A DNA stretch of 39,665 bases from the NCBI GenBank assembly GCA_030698665.1, contig JAUYMI010000014.1, positions 1 through 39,665 of the forward strand, in the 5' to 3' direction. The notes beneath the pieces are model-generated. The model saw only the letters and a list, made by a program, of their open reading frames with translations. It ran no database searches and was not told the DNA's origin. The translations under genes and the position numbers were made by a program. Within the stretch, counting starts at the first letter, position 1, and each line of letters begins with the position of its first letter. Origin of the DNA: a bacterium (GTDB lineage Bacteria > Patescibacteriota > Minisyncoccia > Minisyncoccales > UBA10102). Positions 27,825 through 35,646 of the stretch are shown one piece after another.

Positions 27825-29354
27825 ATGATTACACCAATGACGGGAGCCGTCGCGCTTCTGCTGTTTCTCGTCGGAACAATTCTTGGGTACTACGTTCGCC
27901 AGTCCTTGGCAACGAGGCGCTTGGGAAGCATCGAGCGCAAGGTCAGAGAGCGCACTGAGCAGGCCCAGAAAGAGGCCGAGTCTCTTGTAGAAAAGGCGAA
28001 AGAGGAGGCACGAGGTCTCCTTGCAAAAACCGAACAGGAAGAAAGCGAGCGGAGAAAGGCGCTGTTGAGCTCAGAGGAGCTTTTGCTTAGGCGCGAGAGC
28101 TCTCTGGATGAACGGGCTACCGAGTTTGAAAAGAAGGAGGCAGAACTGGCAAAGTCCCAATCCCAGCTTGCGAAAGGAAAAGAAAAGCTGGAAGAAGAGC
28201 GTGGCACCATTCTTGGGAAGCTGGAGAAAGTAGCGGGTTTTTCCAAGGAACAGGCAAAAGATGAGCTCATGACTGGAGTTGAGAGAGAATATGAGCAGGA
28301 GATCACCTCGCGCATGCGCAAGCTGGAGGCCGAGGGAGCCGAGCGATTTGAGAGGAGGGCAAAGGAGATTGTGGCATACGCTGTGCAGAAGACCGCGGTT
28401 TCCCAGACCCAGGAGATCACTACCACCATGGTTTCTCTTCCCTCAGAGGATCTCAAGGGAAAGATCATCGGGAAGGAAGGGCGGAACATCAGGTCGCTCG
28501 AGCGTCTGACAGGATGTGAAATTATTGTGGACGAGGCGCCGGAAGCCGTTGTTATCTCGGGATTTGATCCCCTAAAGCGCCACATTGCCAAGGTCGCCTT
28601 AGAGCGCCTTATCGCAGACGGGAGAATCCATCCTGCTCGCGTGGAGGAGGAGGTTGCAAAGGCGGAGTCCGAGATTGACGCTCAAGTCAAAGAGGCCGGA
28701 GAGGCCGCTGTCTATGAGCTTGGTGTCGTCGGGCTGGATCCTCGCCTCATTCAACTGCTTGGGCGTTTGAGATTCCGTACCTCGTACGGCCAGAACGTGC
28801 TCTTGCACTCCATTGAGGTTGCGTATCTGTGTTCCGCTCTAGCAGCTGAGATCGGGGTTGACGTGAGCGTGGCTAAGAAGGGCGGGTTGTTTCATGATAT
28901 CGGCAAAGCTCTGGACCATCAGTTGGAGGGTTCCCACGTTGACATTGGAGTTCGCATCTTGGAAAAGTTTGGGGTTGAAAAGGAGGTGGTCTCCGCAATG
29001 AAGTCGCACCACGAGGACTACCCTTATGAGTCCATTGAGGCTGTCATTGTGCAGACGGCTGACGCCATTTCAGCTTCAAGGCCCGGCGCCAGAAAGGACA
29101 CTTTGGAAAACTACCTCAAGCGTATCTCGGAGCTTGAGAATCTGGTCACGGCGTTTGAGGGCATTGAGAAGGCCTACGCCATCCAGGCGGGCCGTGAGAT
29201 TCGGGTCTTCGTCAAACCGCAAGAGATTTCAGACCTTGAGGCTCAGCAACTGGCTCGGGACATCGCAAAGCGCATTGAGGAAGAACTCAAGTACCCGGGA
29301 GAAATAAAAGTTACCCTTATTCGGGAAAACAGGTTTGTGGAAGTGGCGAGATAA
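27825..29354 (+). CDS. rny: Ribonuclease Y
   Basis: N-terminal TM, coiled coil, KH (IGKEGRNIRSLERLTG), HD (GLFHDIGKALDH); start taken at ATG 27825. Confidence 0.94.
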   Translation: MITPMTGAVALLLFLVGTILGYYVRQSLATRRLGSIERKVRERTEQAQKEAESLVEKAKEEARGLLAKTEQEESERRKALLSSEELLLRRESSLDERATEFEKKEAELAKSQSQLAKGKEKLEEERGTILGKLEKVAGFSKEQAKDELMTGVEREYEQEITSRMRKLEAEGAERFERRAKEIVAYAVQKTAVSQTQEITTTMVSLPSEDLKGKIIGKEGRNIRSLERLTGCEIIVDEAPEAVVISGFDPLKRHIAKVALERLIADGRIHPARVEEEVAKAESEIDAQVKEAGEAAVYELGVVGLDPRLIQLLGRLRFRTSYGQNVLLHSIEVAYLCSALAAEIGVDVSVAKKGGLFHDIGKALDHQLEGSHVDIGVRILEKFGVEKEVVSAMKSHHEDYPYESIEAVIVQTADAISASRPGARKDTLENYLKRISELENLVTAFEGIEKAYAIQAGREIRVFVKPQEISDLEAQQLARDIAKRIEEELKYPGEIKVTLIRENRFVEVAR

Positions 29355-29373
29355 GAAGCATACCCTGAGAATA

Positions 29374-29406
29374 GAGAGAAAGCCGCCTGTCTAGGCGGCT
29401 CTCTCG
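29374..29406 (+). terminator. Terminator-like hairpin after rny
   Basis: gagagaaagccgcct-gtct-aggcggctctctc. Confidence 0.7.
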
Positions 29407-29407
29407 T

Positions 29408-29482
29408 TGGAGCGGGCGATGGGAATCGAACCCACATCTTCACCTTGGAAGGGTGACATAATGGCCACTATACGACGCCCGC
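29408..29482 (-). tRNA. tRNA-Gly(TCC), CCA encoded
   Basis: Stem TCACC/GGTGA, loop CTTCCAA, acceptor GCGGGCG/CGCCCGC. Confidence 0.93.
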
Positions 29483-29491
29483 GCTTTCCGG

Positions 29492-29562
29492 TCGGGGTAC
29501 CCAGATTCGAACTGGGACTAAATCCTCCCAAAGGACTCGTGCTACCGTTACACTATACCCCG
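29492..29562 (-). tRNA. tRNA-Pro(TGG), CCA not encoded
   Basis: Stem AGTCC/GGATT, loop TTTGGGA, acceptor CGGGGTA/TACCCCG. Confidence 0.92.
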
Positions 29563-29678
29563 AAGACGCAGTACTTTCTGTATCATTATCTCGACCTTTG
29601 GTCAATCGTTTCTTTGTCATGCCATTTACAAGGTCGAACCATGATAGTATACTATAAAAACAATATACCTATTCTATC

Positions 29679-30341
29679 ATGAAGTTAAAAGAAAGGAGAA
29701 AAGCTATTCGGCTAAGACGTTTAGGCAAGAGCTACGGTGAGATACTTAAGTATACCCCGGTCTCGAAAGGCACCTTGAGTTTGTGGTTACGCGATATTGA
29801 AGTGAATCCTAAGTTTCTCGCAGAGCTTCGTGGAAGAGAGATATCACGATATGCGGGTGCGAAGGCAAGACAGAGACAAAGAATTGAAAAAACAGAGCTT
29901 ATCATTAGGGATGCAAAAAAAGAGGTATGGTCCCTCTATCGCGACCCTTTATTTCTAGCGGGTTTGATGCTATATTGGGCGGAGGGAGATAAATCGGACG
30001 AAAACGAACAGATAAAGTTCACCAACTCTGATCCTGAGATGATTAGAGTAATGATGTGTTGGTTTCGTAAGGTTTGCGTAGTGCCCGAGGAAAAGTTTAG
30101 AATCTCTCTCCATGTCCACGAACTTCATTGTCGTAGTGATATGGAGGATTACTGGTCAAGGGTGACCAAAGTCCCCCTCACGCAGTTTCATAAGACCTAT
30201 ATTAAGCAAACGTCGTTGCGGTATCGGAAGAACCATCTGTATAATGGGACCTGTGCAATTCGGGTATCAAACAGAGATCTTTTTAGAAGGATGAAGGGGT
30301 GGCGTCTCGCCATCGTTGAGAGTGAGTCGTTAAGGAAGTGA
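29679..30341 (+). CDS. HTH + LAGLIDADG-like putative homing endonuclease (family A, copy 1)
   Basis: HTH LRRLGKSYGEILKYTPVSKGTLSLWLRD; FLAGLMLYWAEGDKS...FTNSDPEMI; DYWSRVTKVPLTQFHKTYIK; between tRNA genes. Confidence 0.7.
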   Translation: MKLKERRKAIRLRRLGKSYGEILKYTPVSKGTLSLWLRDIEVNPKFLAELRGREISRYAGAKARQRQRIEKTELIIRDAKKEVWSLYRDPLFLAGLMLYWAEGDKSDENEQIKFTNSDPEMIRVMMCWFRKVCVVPEEKFRISLHVHELHCRSDMEDYWSRVTKVPLTQFHKTYIKQTSLRYRKNHLYNGTCAIRVSNRDLFRRMKGWRLAIVESESLRK

Positions 30342-30357
30342 GTGAATGAATATGTAT

Positions 30358-30434
30358 GCCCCCGTGGCTCAATTGGATAGAGCAACTCCCTTCTAAGGAG
30401 TAGGTTGCAGGTTCGATTCCTGCCGGGGGTACCA
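30358..30434 (+). tRNA. tRNA-Arg(TCT), CCA encoded
   Basis: Stem ACTCC/GGAGT, loop CTTCTAA, T arm GCAGGTTCGATTCCTGC. Confidence 0.93.
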
Positions 30435-30444
30435 GGTTCCTCAT

Positions 30445-30516
30445 GGGGGCATTGGTGTAGTGGCAGCACAAGAGTTTGTGGAACTCTCGGGAGGGGTTCA
30501 AATCCCCTATGCCCCC
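30445..30516 (+). tRNA. tRNA-His(GTG), encoded G-1 and C73
   Basis: Stem AGAGT/ACTCT, loop TTGTGGA, acceptor GGGGCAT/ATGCCCC with G at -1. Confidence 0.93.
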
Positions 30517-30522
30517 CAGCAA

Positions 30523-30553
30523 AACAAAAACCCGGCTTTGCAGCTGGGCTTTT
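30523..30553. terminator. Bidirectional terminator-like hairpin
   Basis: aaaaacccggc-tttgca-gctgggctttt between tRNA-His (+) and minus-strand small ORF. Confidence 0.6.
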
Positions 30554-30564
30554 GTCAAAAGAGA

Positions 30565-30705
30565 TTATGTCACCTCGTCTACGTCGGTGTCGTCATCGTT
30601 CGCGTCATCCTCTTTCTTTTCCGTGTCGCTGTCTTCTCCTGTGTCGTCTTCCGTCTCGTCCTCCTCCTGATTGAAGATAGTAGCCTTGAGTTCTTCTGTG
30701 ATCAT
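30565..30705 (-). CDS. Putative 46-aa very acidic small protein
   Basis: MITEELKATIFNQEEDETEDDTGEDSDTEKKEDDANDDDTDVDEVT*; near-consensus promoter upstream, terminator downstream; no SD close to this ATG. Confidence 0.45.
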   Translation of the reverse strand: MITEELKATIFNQEEDETEDDTGEDSDTEKKEDDANDDDTDVDEVT

Positions 30706-30758
30706 TTTGTGTTTGCATGAGGTCTTGAATCTCCTGCGACCTTTTTTGATACAAGCAC

Positions 30759-30786
30759 ATTATAGGGAGTCAAAAAGGTCTGTCAA
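30759..30786 (-). promoter_or_regulatory. Sigma70-type promoter on minus strand
   Basis: Reverse complement TTGACA - 16 nt - TATAAT. Confidence 0.75.
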
Positions 30787-30854
30787 TACTCGCAATTCAC
30801 AAGAAGAAGATGGATTGCGGAGGCCGAAAGTTCATGGTAGTATTCTCGTGTGCT

Positions 30855-30926
30855 GTCCTCGTAGTTCAACGGATAGAACAAGACACTCCTAACGTCTAAA
30901 TGCAGGTTCGATTCCTGCCGGGGACA
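30855..30926 (+). tRNA. tRNA-Arg(CCT), CCA not encoded
   Basis: Loop CTCCTAA; stem AGACA/CGTCT with A-C mismatch at 31-39; acceptor GTCCTCG/CGGGGAC. Confidence 0.85.
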
Positions 30927-30965
30927 CAGAAATGAAGGAAGTGTTGCACATTATAGGAGGCATAA

Positions 30966-31697
30966 ATGCAAAGGACGTCCCAGGTGTCAAATACCCGGGT
31001 GGACCGTCGGGCCATGCTTCTTGCATGGACGGTCGGATTTCTCATAGGAGTTCTGCTCTGGACGTTTCGTCTTGTGGGGCTTGTGAAAGTAGTGGGATCC
31101 GCCCCCTGGAAGTTTCGCGCAGATCCGGGACAAGGGCTTCTCGTTATCTATCGGCATCCCTCCATGAAGGAGGTGCTCGCGGTACCCTCGCTCTTCTTCC
31201 CCTGGTACTTGCTGAATCGGGACCGGATTCCCTTTCAGACACCTGATCTGGGCAACTACTACGCTCCATGGTGGATGGCTCCGCTCCGATCAGTCCTCAT
31301 TCCCGTAGAGAGAGGGAGCCCGGTGAGGGAGGCAAGATCGTTCGTCCGCATGCGTTCTCACCTGAGGAGCGGAGGAACTCTCGCTATTGCTCCAGAAGGC
31401 GGACGTACCTGGAAGGGGGAGGAGTTCAAGATGCTCACCCGGGAGGGAGAAATCATCATCGTCCCCGCCCTTGAAGGAGCCCGGCCGAACCTGAAAAAAC
31501 CCATTCTCCGGCGCTTCAAGTCCGGGGTCGGGAAGCTGGCGGCTGACGGAGTTCCCGTTCTTCCAATATGGGTGGAGCCCAGGTGGAAGTACGGACTCCG
31601 CATCGTCGTCGGGGAGCCAGTCACTTTTGATGTTCTCCCGGGGCGGGAGATTACAGAGCACCTGGAGGACATCATGCTTCAGCTCGCAGAGAGGTAA
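30966..31697 (+). CDS. PlsC-like 1-acyl-sn-glycerol-3-phosphate acyltransferase family protein
   Basis: SD taggagg 5 nt before ATG; RHPSMKEV (HX4E in place of HX4D), APEGGRTWKG motif. Confidence 0.72.
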   Translation: MQRTSQVSNTRVDRRAMLLAWTVGFLIGVLLWTFRLVGLVKVVGSAPWKFRADPGQGLLVIYRHPSMKEVLAVPSLFFPWYLLNRDRIPFQTPDLGNYYAPWWMAPLRSVLIPVERGSPVREARSFVRMRSHLRSGGTLAIAPEGGRTWKGEEFKMLTREGEIIIVPALEGARPNLKKPILRRFKSGVGKLAADGVPVLPIWVEPRWKYGLRIVVGEPVTFDVLPGREITEHLEDIMLQLAER

Positions 31698-31713
31698 CTT
31701 TCTGCGCTTTCTT

Positions 31714-31786
31714 GACCTCATAGCTCAATGGATAGAGTTCCTTTTGAAAATAAGGGAGGACGCAGGTCCGATTCCTGCCGAGGTCC
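31714..31786 (+). pseudogene. Degenerate tRNA-like sequence (Arg-family-like body)
   Basis: GACCTCA TA GCTC AATGGATA GAGT T CCTTT TGAAAAT AAGGG AGGAC GCAGG TCCGATT CCTGC CGAGGTC C: A7-C66 mismatch, no U33 in a 7-nt loop, C55, C73. Confidence 0.65.
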
Positions 31787-31794
31787 AAGACCGA

Positions 31795-31823
31795 TTGCAC
31801 GTTGAAAAGCTCTGTGGTACAAT
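31795..31823 (+). promoter_or_regulatory. Promoter positioned for leaderless transcription of the 31830 ORF
   Basis: TTGCAC - 17 nt - TACAAT, 6 nt before ATG. Confidence 0.55.
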
Positions 31824-31829
31824 TCTACA

Positions 31830-32513
31830 ATGTATTCACAGTACTATAACCTTAAGGCTCGGGCTACGGCTTTGCGAGAGAAGGGCAAGACGTATGGGGA
31901 AATCCGGAAAGTCCTCGGGAAGCCAATCTCCAAAAGCACACTCTCCTATTGGTGCAGAAACACTCCTCTTCCTTCCCATTACGAGGAACGTATTGCTAAG
32001 ATAGTTGGGCAGGCAAGTAGCAGAGGGAGGAAGACCGCTTTAGCGCTGAACCGAATACGATTTGAAGAGCGAATAGAAGAAATTAGATCAAGGGCACATC
32101 AACTTTCTTCTTTCTTCAAAGACGAACGTACTGCAAAAGTTGCTCTCGCGATGCTGTACTTAGGGGAAGGAGCAAAGTGGAAGAGACATAGAGGGTTGCA
32201 CCTTGGTAGCTCAGACCCCGATATTGTGCAGATATACATTAGATTACTCGACAGATGTTATGGAATTCCCAGAGAAAAGCTTTCTGCGCGAATCTCGTAC
32301 CGCGTAGATCAAGATATCCAAGCGCTTACCAGATTTTGGTCTCGAGTAACCGGAATACCGAAATCAAGATTCTATAAGACGAAACCAGATTCCAGAACAA
32401 AGGGTAAAAAAACATTAATAAAAGATTACAAAGGAGTGTGCAGTATTACTTGCGCCGGGACGGATGTGCAGCTTGAACTGGATTTTATTGCGAGAATGTT
32501 TTTGGAAGATTAG
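31830..32513 (+). CDS. HTH + LAGLIDADG-like putative homing endonuclease (family A, copy 2)
   Basis: LREKGKTYGEIRKVLGKPISKSTLSYWCRN; ALAMLYLGEGAKW...LGSSDPDIV; RFWSRVTGIPKSRFYKT; alignable with 29679-30341. Confidence 0.7.
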   Translation: MYSQYYNLKARATALREKGKTYGEIRKVLGKPISKSTLSYWCRNTPLPSHYEERIAKIVGQASSRGRKTALALNRIRFEERIEEIRSRAHQLSSFFKDERTAKVALAMLYLGEGAKWKRHRGLHLGSSDPDIVQIYIRLLDRCYGIPREKLSARISYRVDQDIQALTRFWSRVTGIPKSRFYKTKPDSRTKGKKTLIKDYKGVCSITCAGTDVQLELDFIARMFLED

Positions 32514-32518
32514 ATTCC

Positions 32519-32589
32519 GGGCCCGTGGTATAACGGTAATATATCTCCATGGCATGGAGAAGTCCGGGGTTCGATTCCCCGCGGGTCCA
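32519..32589 (+). tRNA. tRNA-Ala(GGC), CCA not encoded
   Basis: Stem TCTCC/GGAGA, loop ATGGCAT, G3-U70. Confidence 0.92.
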
Positions 32590-32595
32590 CAGAGG

Positions 32596-32677
32596 GGAGG
32601 GTTGGCAGAACGGCAATGCACTGGTTTCGAAAACCAGCGGGAGCAATCCCTTGGGGGTTCGAATCCCTCACCCTCCG
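32596..32677 (+). tRNA. tRNA-Ser(CGA), long variable arm, CCA not encoded
   Basis: Stem CTGGT/ACCAG, loop TTCGAAA, acceptor GGAGGGT/ACCCTCC. Confidence 0.92.
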
Positions 32678-32684
32678 CACAATC

Positions 32685-33047
32685 ATGTTTAACCCACTTA
32701 AATCAAAACAAAAACCCCCGGCTACGCCAAAGCAGCTGGCAAAGGAGATTGAGGCTCTTGAAAAGGAGGTTGTTTCCTTGACAAAGGAAGTGGAGGGTCT
32801 CAAGCAGGAGATGCGCCAGGCGGTGAGTAGGGTTGGCCTGGTCCGCTTCAATCCGTTTCACGAGATTGGAGGGAACCAGAGCTTTTCCTTGGCCCTGCTG
32901 AACGAGGATACAAACGGAGTTGTGGTCACCTCTCACTATGGCAGAGAGTCAAACCGTGTCTACGGCAAGCGAATCGTGAAGGGAAAAGCTGAGAGCTCGC
33001 TCTCAGAAGAAGAGGAGAAGGCGATTCAGGCGGCAAAGAAGCGGTAG
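32685..33047 (+). CDS. DUF4446-like protein
   Basis: Coiled coil then VGLVRFNPFHEIGGNQSFSLALLNEDTNGVVVTSHYGRESNRVYGK; start taken at ATG 32685. Confidence 0.8.
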   Translation: MFNPLKSKQKPPATPKQLAKEIEALEKEVVSLTKEVEGLKQEMRQAVSRVGLVRFNPFHEIGGNQSFSLALLNEDTNGVVVTSHYGRESNRVYGKRIVKGKAESSLSEEEEKAIQAAKKR

Positions 33048-33058
33048 CATGAAATCAT

Positions 33059-34546
33059 ATGGTACGTTCATCAACACAACAGAAGATATCTCTCAGGCCG
33101 CCCGTGGCGGTGGTGCTGGGTCACGTGGACCACGGTAAGTCCTCTCTTTTAGAGGCGATCCGGGAGGATTTTCGCATTACGGCAAAAGAGTCAGGCGGGA
33201 TCACCCAGCACATCGGAGCCTATCAGGCTGAAGTGGACGGTAAAAAGATTACGCTGTTAGACACTCCTGGGCATGAGGCGTTTTCAGCCATGAGATCTCG
33301 GGGAGCGCTTGTGGCTGACATCGCCATTCTCGTGGTTGCGGCGGACGATGGCGTGAAGCCTCAGACCAAAGAAGCCATTGAGCAGGCAAAGGCAGCCGGT
33401 GTTCCCTTGCTGGTCGCCATCAATAAGATTGACACGCCGGGCGCCAACCCTGAAAAGGTGAAGGGCGAACTTGCCCAGGCAGGGGTTCAGGTGGAATCGT
33501 ACGGAGGAAGCGTTCCCTGTGTTCTCACATCGGCCAACACCAAGCAGGGCATCAAGGAACTTCTTGAGATGATTCTGCTCATGGCCGAGGTTGAGGAGCT
33601 TGAGAGCGAGAGCGAGGGCGCAGCCGAGGGAGTGGTCATTGAATCCTCCATGGACGTTCGGAGAGGGGCCGTGGCAACGCTCCTGGTTCAACAGGGTCAA
33701 CTCAGGCCGGGAGATGCCGTAGGAACCCCCACGGCTACCGGGAAGATCAGAATACTGGAGGACTTTGAGGGGAATCAGGTCTCTTTTGCCGGTCCCAGTA
33801 TGCCCGTAGTCGCCCTTGGGTTTCAGGAAGCTCCCCATGTTGGGGAAAAGTTTCAGGTGTTTTCGGACCTCCCTGAGGCCGAGTCTGGCCTTCAGGATTC
33901 TCCTGCGGTCCAGGAGGAGGCGGGAGAACAGGAACACCAGCTCCCCATTGTTTTGCGAGCTGACGTGACAGGATCCCTGGAGGCGGTGCAGGGAATCCTC
34001 AACCGCATCCAGTCAGAGAAGGTTGCCCTCAAGATTATCTTCTCGGGCGTGGGAAGTATTACGGAAAGCGACGTGAAGATGGCGCGGGGAGCAGGGGCTC
34101 GTATCATAGGTTTCAATACGAAAGCCGCCGCTAAGGTTTCCGCCTTAGCCGAACGGGAAGAGGTGAAGATTGAGACCTTCCAGGTAATCTACGAGTTAGA
34201 GAAGCGAGTCAAGGAGCTTTTGGAGGGTTCCCTGGAGCCCGAGATCGTGAGGGTGGATCTAGGAGCTTTGCGGGTGCTCGCCGTCTTCAGGACCGAGAAG
34301 AGCAGGCAGATTATCGGGGGTAAGGTGATTGAGGGAGAGATTAGGAAAGGGGCAAGGATTGAAGTTGAGCGCGATGGAGAGATAGTTGGAAAAGTCCGCA
34401 TCGTCAGCCTTCAACAGAACAAGAAGGATACGGGTTCCGTCCAGAAGGGAAACGAGGCGGGGCTTGTTATTGAAAGTGAAACCAGGGCCGCGCAAGGAGA
34501 CATACTCAGGTTCTTTGTGGAAGAGAAGCAGGAGGCAAGCTTGTGA
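33059..34546 (+). CDS. infB: Translation initiation factor IF-2 (short form)
   Basis: [49 protein letters not shown]. Confidence 0.96.
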   Translation: MVRSSTQQKISLRPPVAVVLGHVDHGKSSLLEAIREDFRITAKESGGITQHIGAYQAEVDGKKITLLDTPGHEAFSAMRSRGALVADIAILVVAADDGVKPQTKEAIEQAKAAGVPLLVAINKIDTPGANPEKVKGELAQAGVQVESYGGSVPCVLTSANTKQGIKELLEMILLMAEVEELESESEGAAEGVVIESSMDVRRGAVATLLVQQGQLRPGDAVGTPTATGKIRILEDFEGNQVSFAGPSMPVVALGFQEAPHVGEKFQVFSDLPEAESGLQDSPAVQEEAGEQEHQLPIVLRADVTGSLEAVQGILNRIQSEKVALKIIFSGVGSITESDVKMARGAGARIIGFNTKAAAKVSALAEREEVKIETFQVIYELEKRVKELLEGSLEPEIVRVDLGALRVLAVFRTEKSRQIIGGKVIEGEIRKGARIEVERDGEIVGKVRIVSLQQNKKDTGSVQKGNEAGLVIESETRAAQGDILRFFVEEKQEASL

Positions 34547-34875
34547 GAGACCGCATCCTCAGCATTCAAGAAATACTCAGAGAGGAGATTAGCAAGATTC
34601 TCTTGCACGAGCTTGATCTGTCCCGGGGAGTGCTCGCCACACTTACCAGAGTGGAGGCCTCGGGCAACTTGCAACAGGCCAAGGTTTATATTAGTGTGAT
34701 CCCAGAAACCGAGAGCAAGCAAGTGTTCTCCCAGCTCAAACATGGTATCTTTGCCATTCAGCAGAAACTCAACAAGAAGCTCCGAATGCGCCCGGTTCCC
34801 AAGATTATCTGGATGGCAGAGACCAAGACCAAGGAGGCGGCAAGAATAGAGGAGCTTTTAGAGGAGAATAGATAG
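34543..34875 (+). CDS. rbfA: 30S ribosome-binding factor A
   Basis: Follows infB with 4-nt overlap; KVYISVIPE, LRMRPVPKIIW. Confidence 0.88.
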   Translation: MRDRILSIQEILREEISKILLHELDLSRGVLATLTRVEASGNLQQAKVYISVIPETESKQVFSQLKHGIFAIQQKLNKKLRMRPVPKIIWMAETKTKEAARIEELLEENR

Positions 34876-34883
34876 TGTTTGGC

Positions 34884-34955
34884 GGTCTGGTGCCCGAGCA
34901 GCTAGGGAACGGTCTGCAAAACCGTTTTACGCGGGTGCAAATCCCGCCCAGACCT
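34884..34955 (+). tRNA. tRNA-Cys(GCA), CCA not encoded
   Basis: Stem ACGGT/ACCGT, loop CTGCAAA, acceptor GGTCTGG/CCAGACC, U73. Confidence 0.92.
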
Positions 34956-34962
34956 CAAAGGA

Positions 34963-35616
34963 ATGGTGAGTCAGTACCACAGCCGTAGACACAAGATAAA
35001 CGAGGAGTTTTTTGATGCTTGGTCTCCGACCATGGCGTACGTGTTGGGCTTTTGGTTTGCGGATGGCTATATGCGCAAAGACAGGTCTTACAGAGTCTCC
35101 TTTAATTCCGTGGATAGGGATCACCTGGTCGCAGTTCGGAGCGCAATGGGTTCAGAACACCGAATTTTTAAACACCAACGAGACCGGTCTTGGGATATGA
35201 TTTTGTTCTCAAAGCATCTCTATGAGAGGATGCAGGAACTTGGTTGTTTGAGAAGGAAAAGCAGGGTTGTCAGATTTCCAAAAGTCCCTCCGCCTTACCT
35301 GCGCGACTTCATCCGTGGTTACTTTGATGGAGACGGAAGTGTTTTTCGCGTGCACTACATCATGACAAAAAATAACAAACCGACAAAAGAACTAAGAAGC
35401 AACTTCACTTCAGGGAGCAAAGAATTTTTAGAGGAGTTAATGAAAGTGCTCGCAAAAGAGCTTGGTTTCAAGAGAAAGTCGCTTGGGAGTTATAATGACG
35501 GGGGTTCCCTCAAGCTTGGATATGGAACCAAAGACACACGCAGTCTTCTCTTATATATGTACTATCCAGGATGTTCCCTTGCGCTAGAAAGAAAGAGAGC
35601 GTTTTTGACAGAATAG
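34963..35616 (+). CDS. Two-motif LAGLIDADG homing endonuclease
   Basis: AYVLGFWFADGYM and DFIRGYFDGDGSV motifs; starts 7 nt after tRNA-Cys. Confidence 0.88.
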   Translation: MVSQYHSRRHKINEEFFDAWSPTMAYVLGFWFADGYMRKDRSYRVSFNSVDRDHLVAVRSAMGSEHRIFKHQRDRSWDMILFSKHLYERMQELGCLRRKSRVVRFPKVPPPYLRDFIRGYFDGDGSVFRVHYIMTKNNKPTKELRSNFTSGSKEFLEELMKVLAKELGFKRKSLGSYNDGGSLKLGYGTKDTRSLLLYMYYPGCSLALERKRAFLTE

Positions 35617-35646
35617 GTAGCAGGAAGTATAAATGTAGTGTTTCCA

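Noticed and set aside
27890-28591. 233-aa minus-strand ORF opposite rny
   Set aside because: Ser-rich antisense frame of the RNase Y coiled coil.
30721-30786. Inverted repeat gaccttttttga...tcaaaaaggtc as a terminator
   Set aside because: It coincides with a good minus-strand promoter (TTGACA-16-TATAAT) and lacks a T-tract after the arm in either direction; may be an operator instead.
33284-33937. 217-aa minus-strand ORF opposite infB
   Set aside because: Antisense shadow of IF-2.
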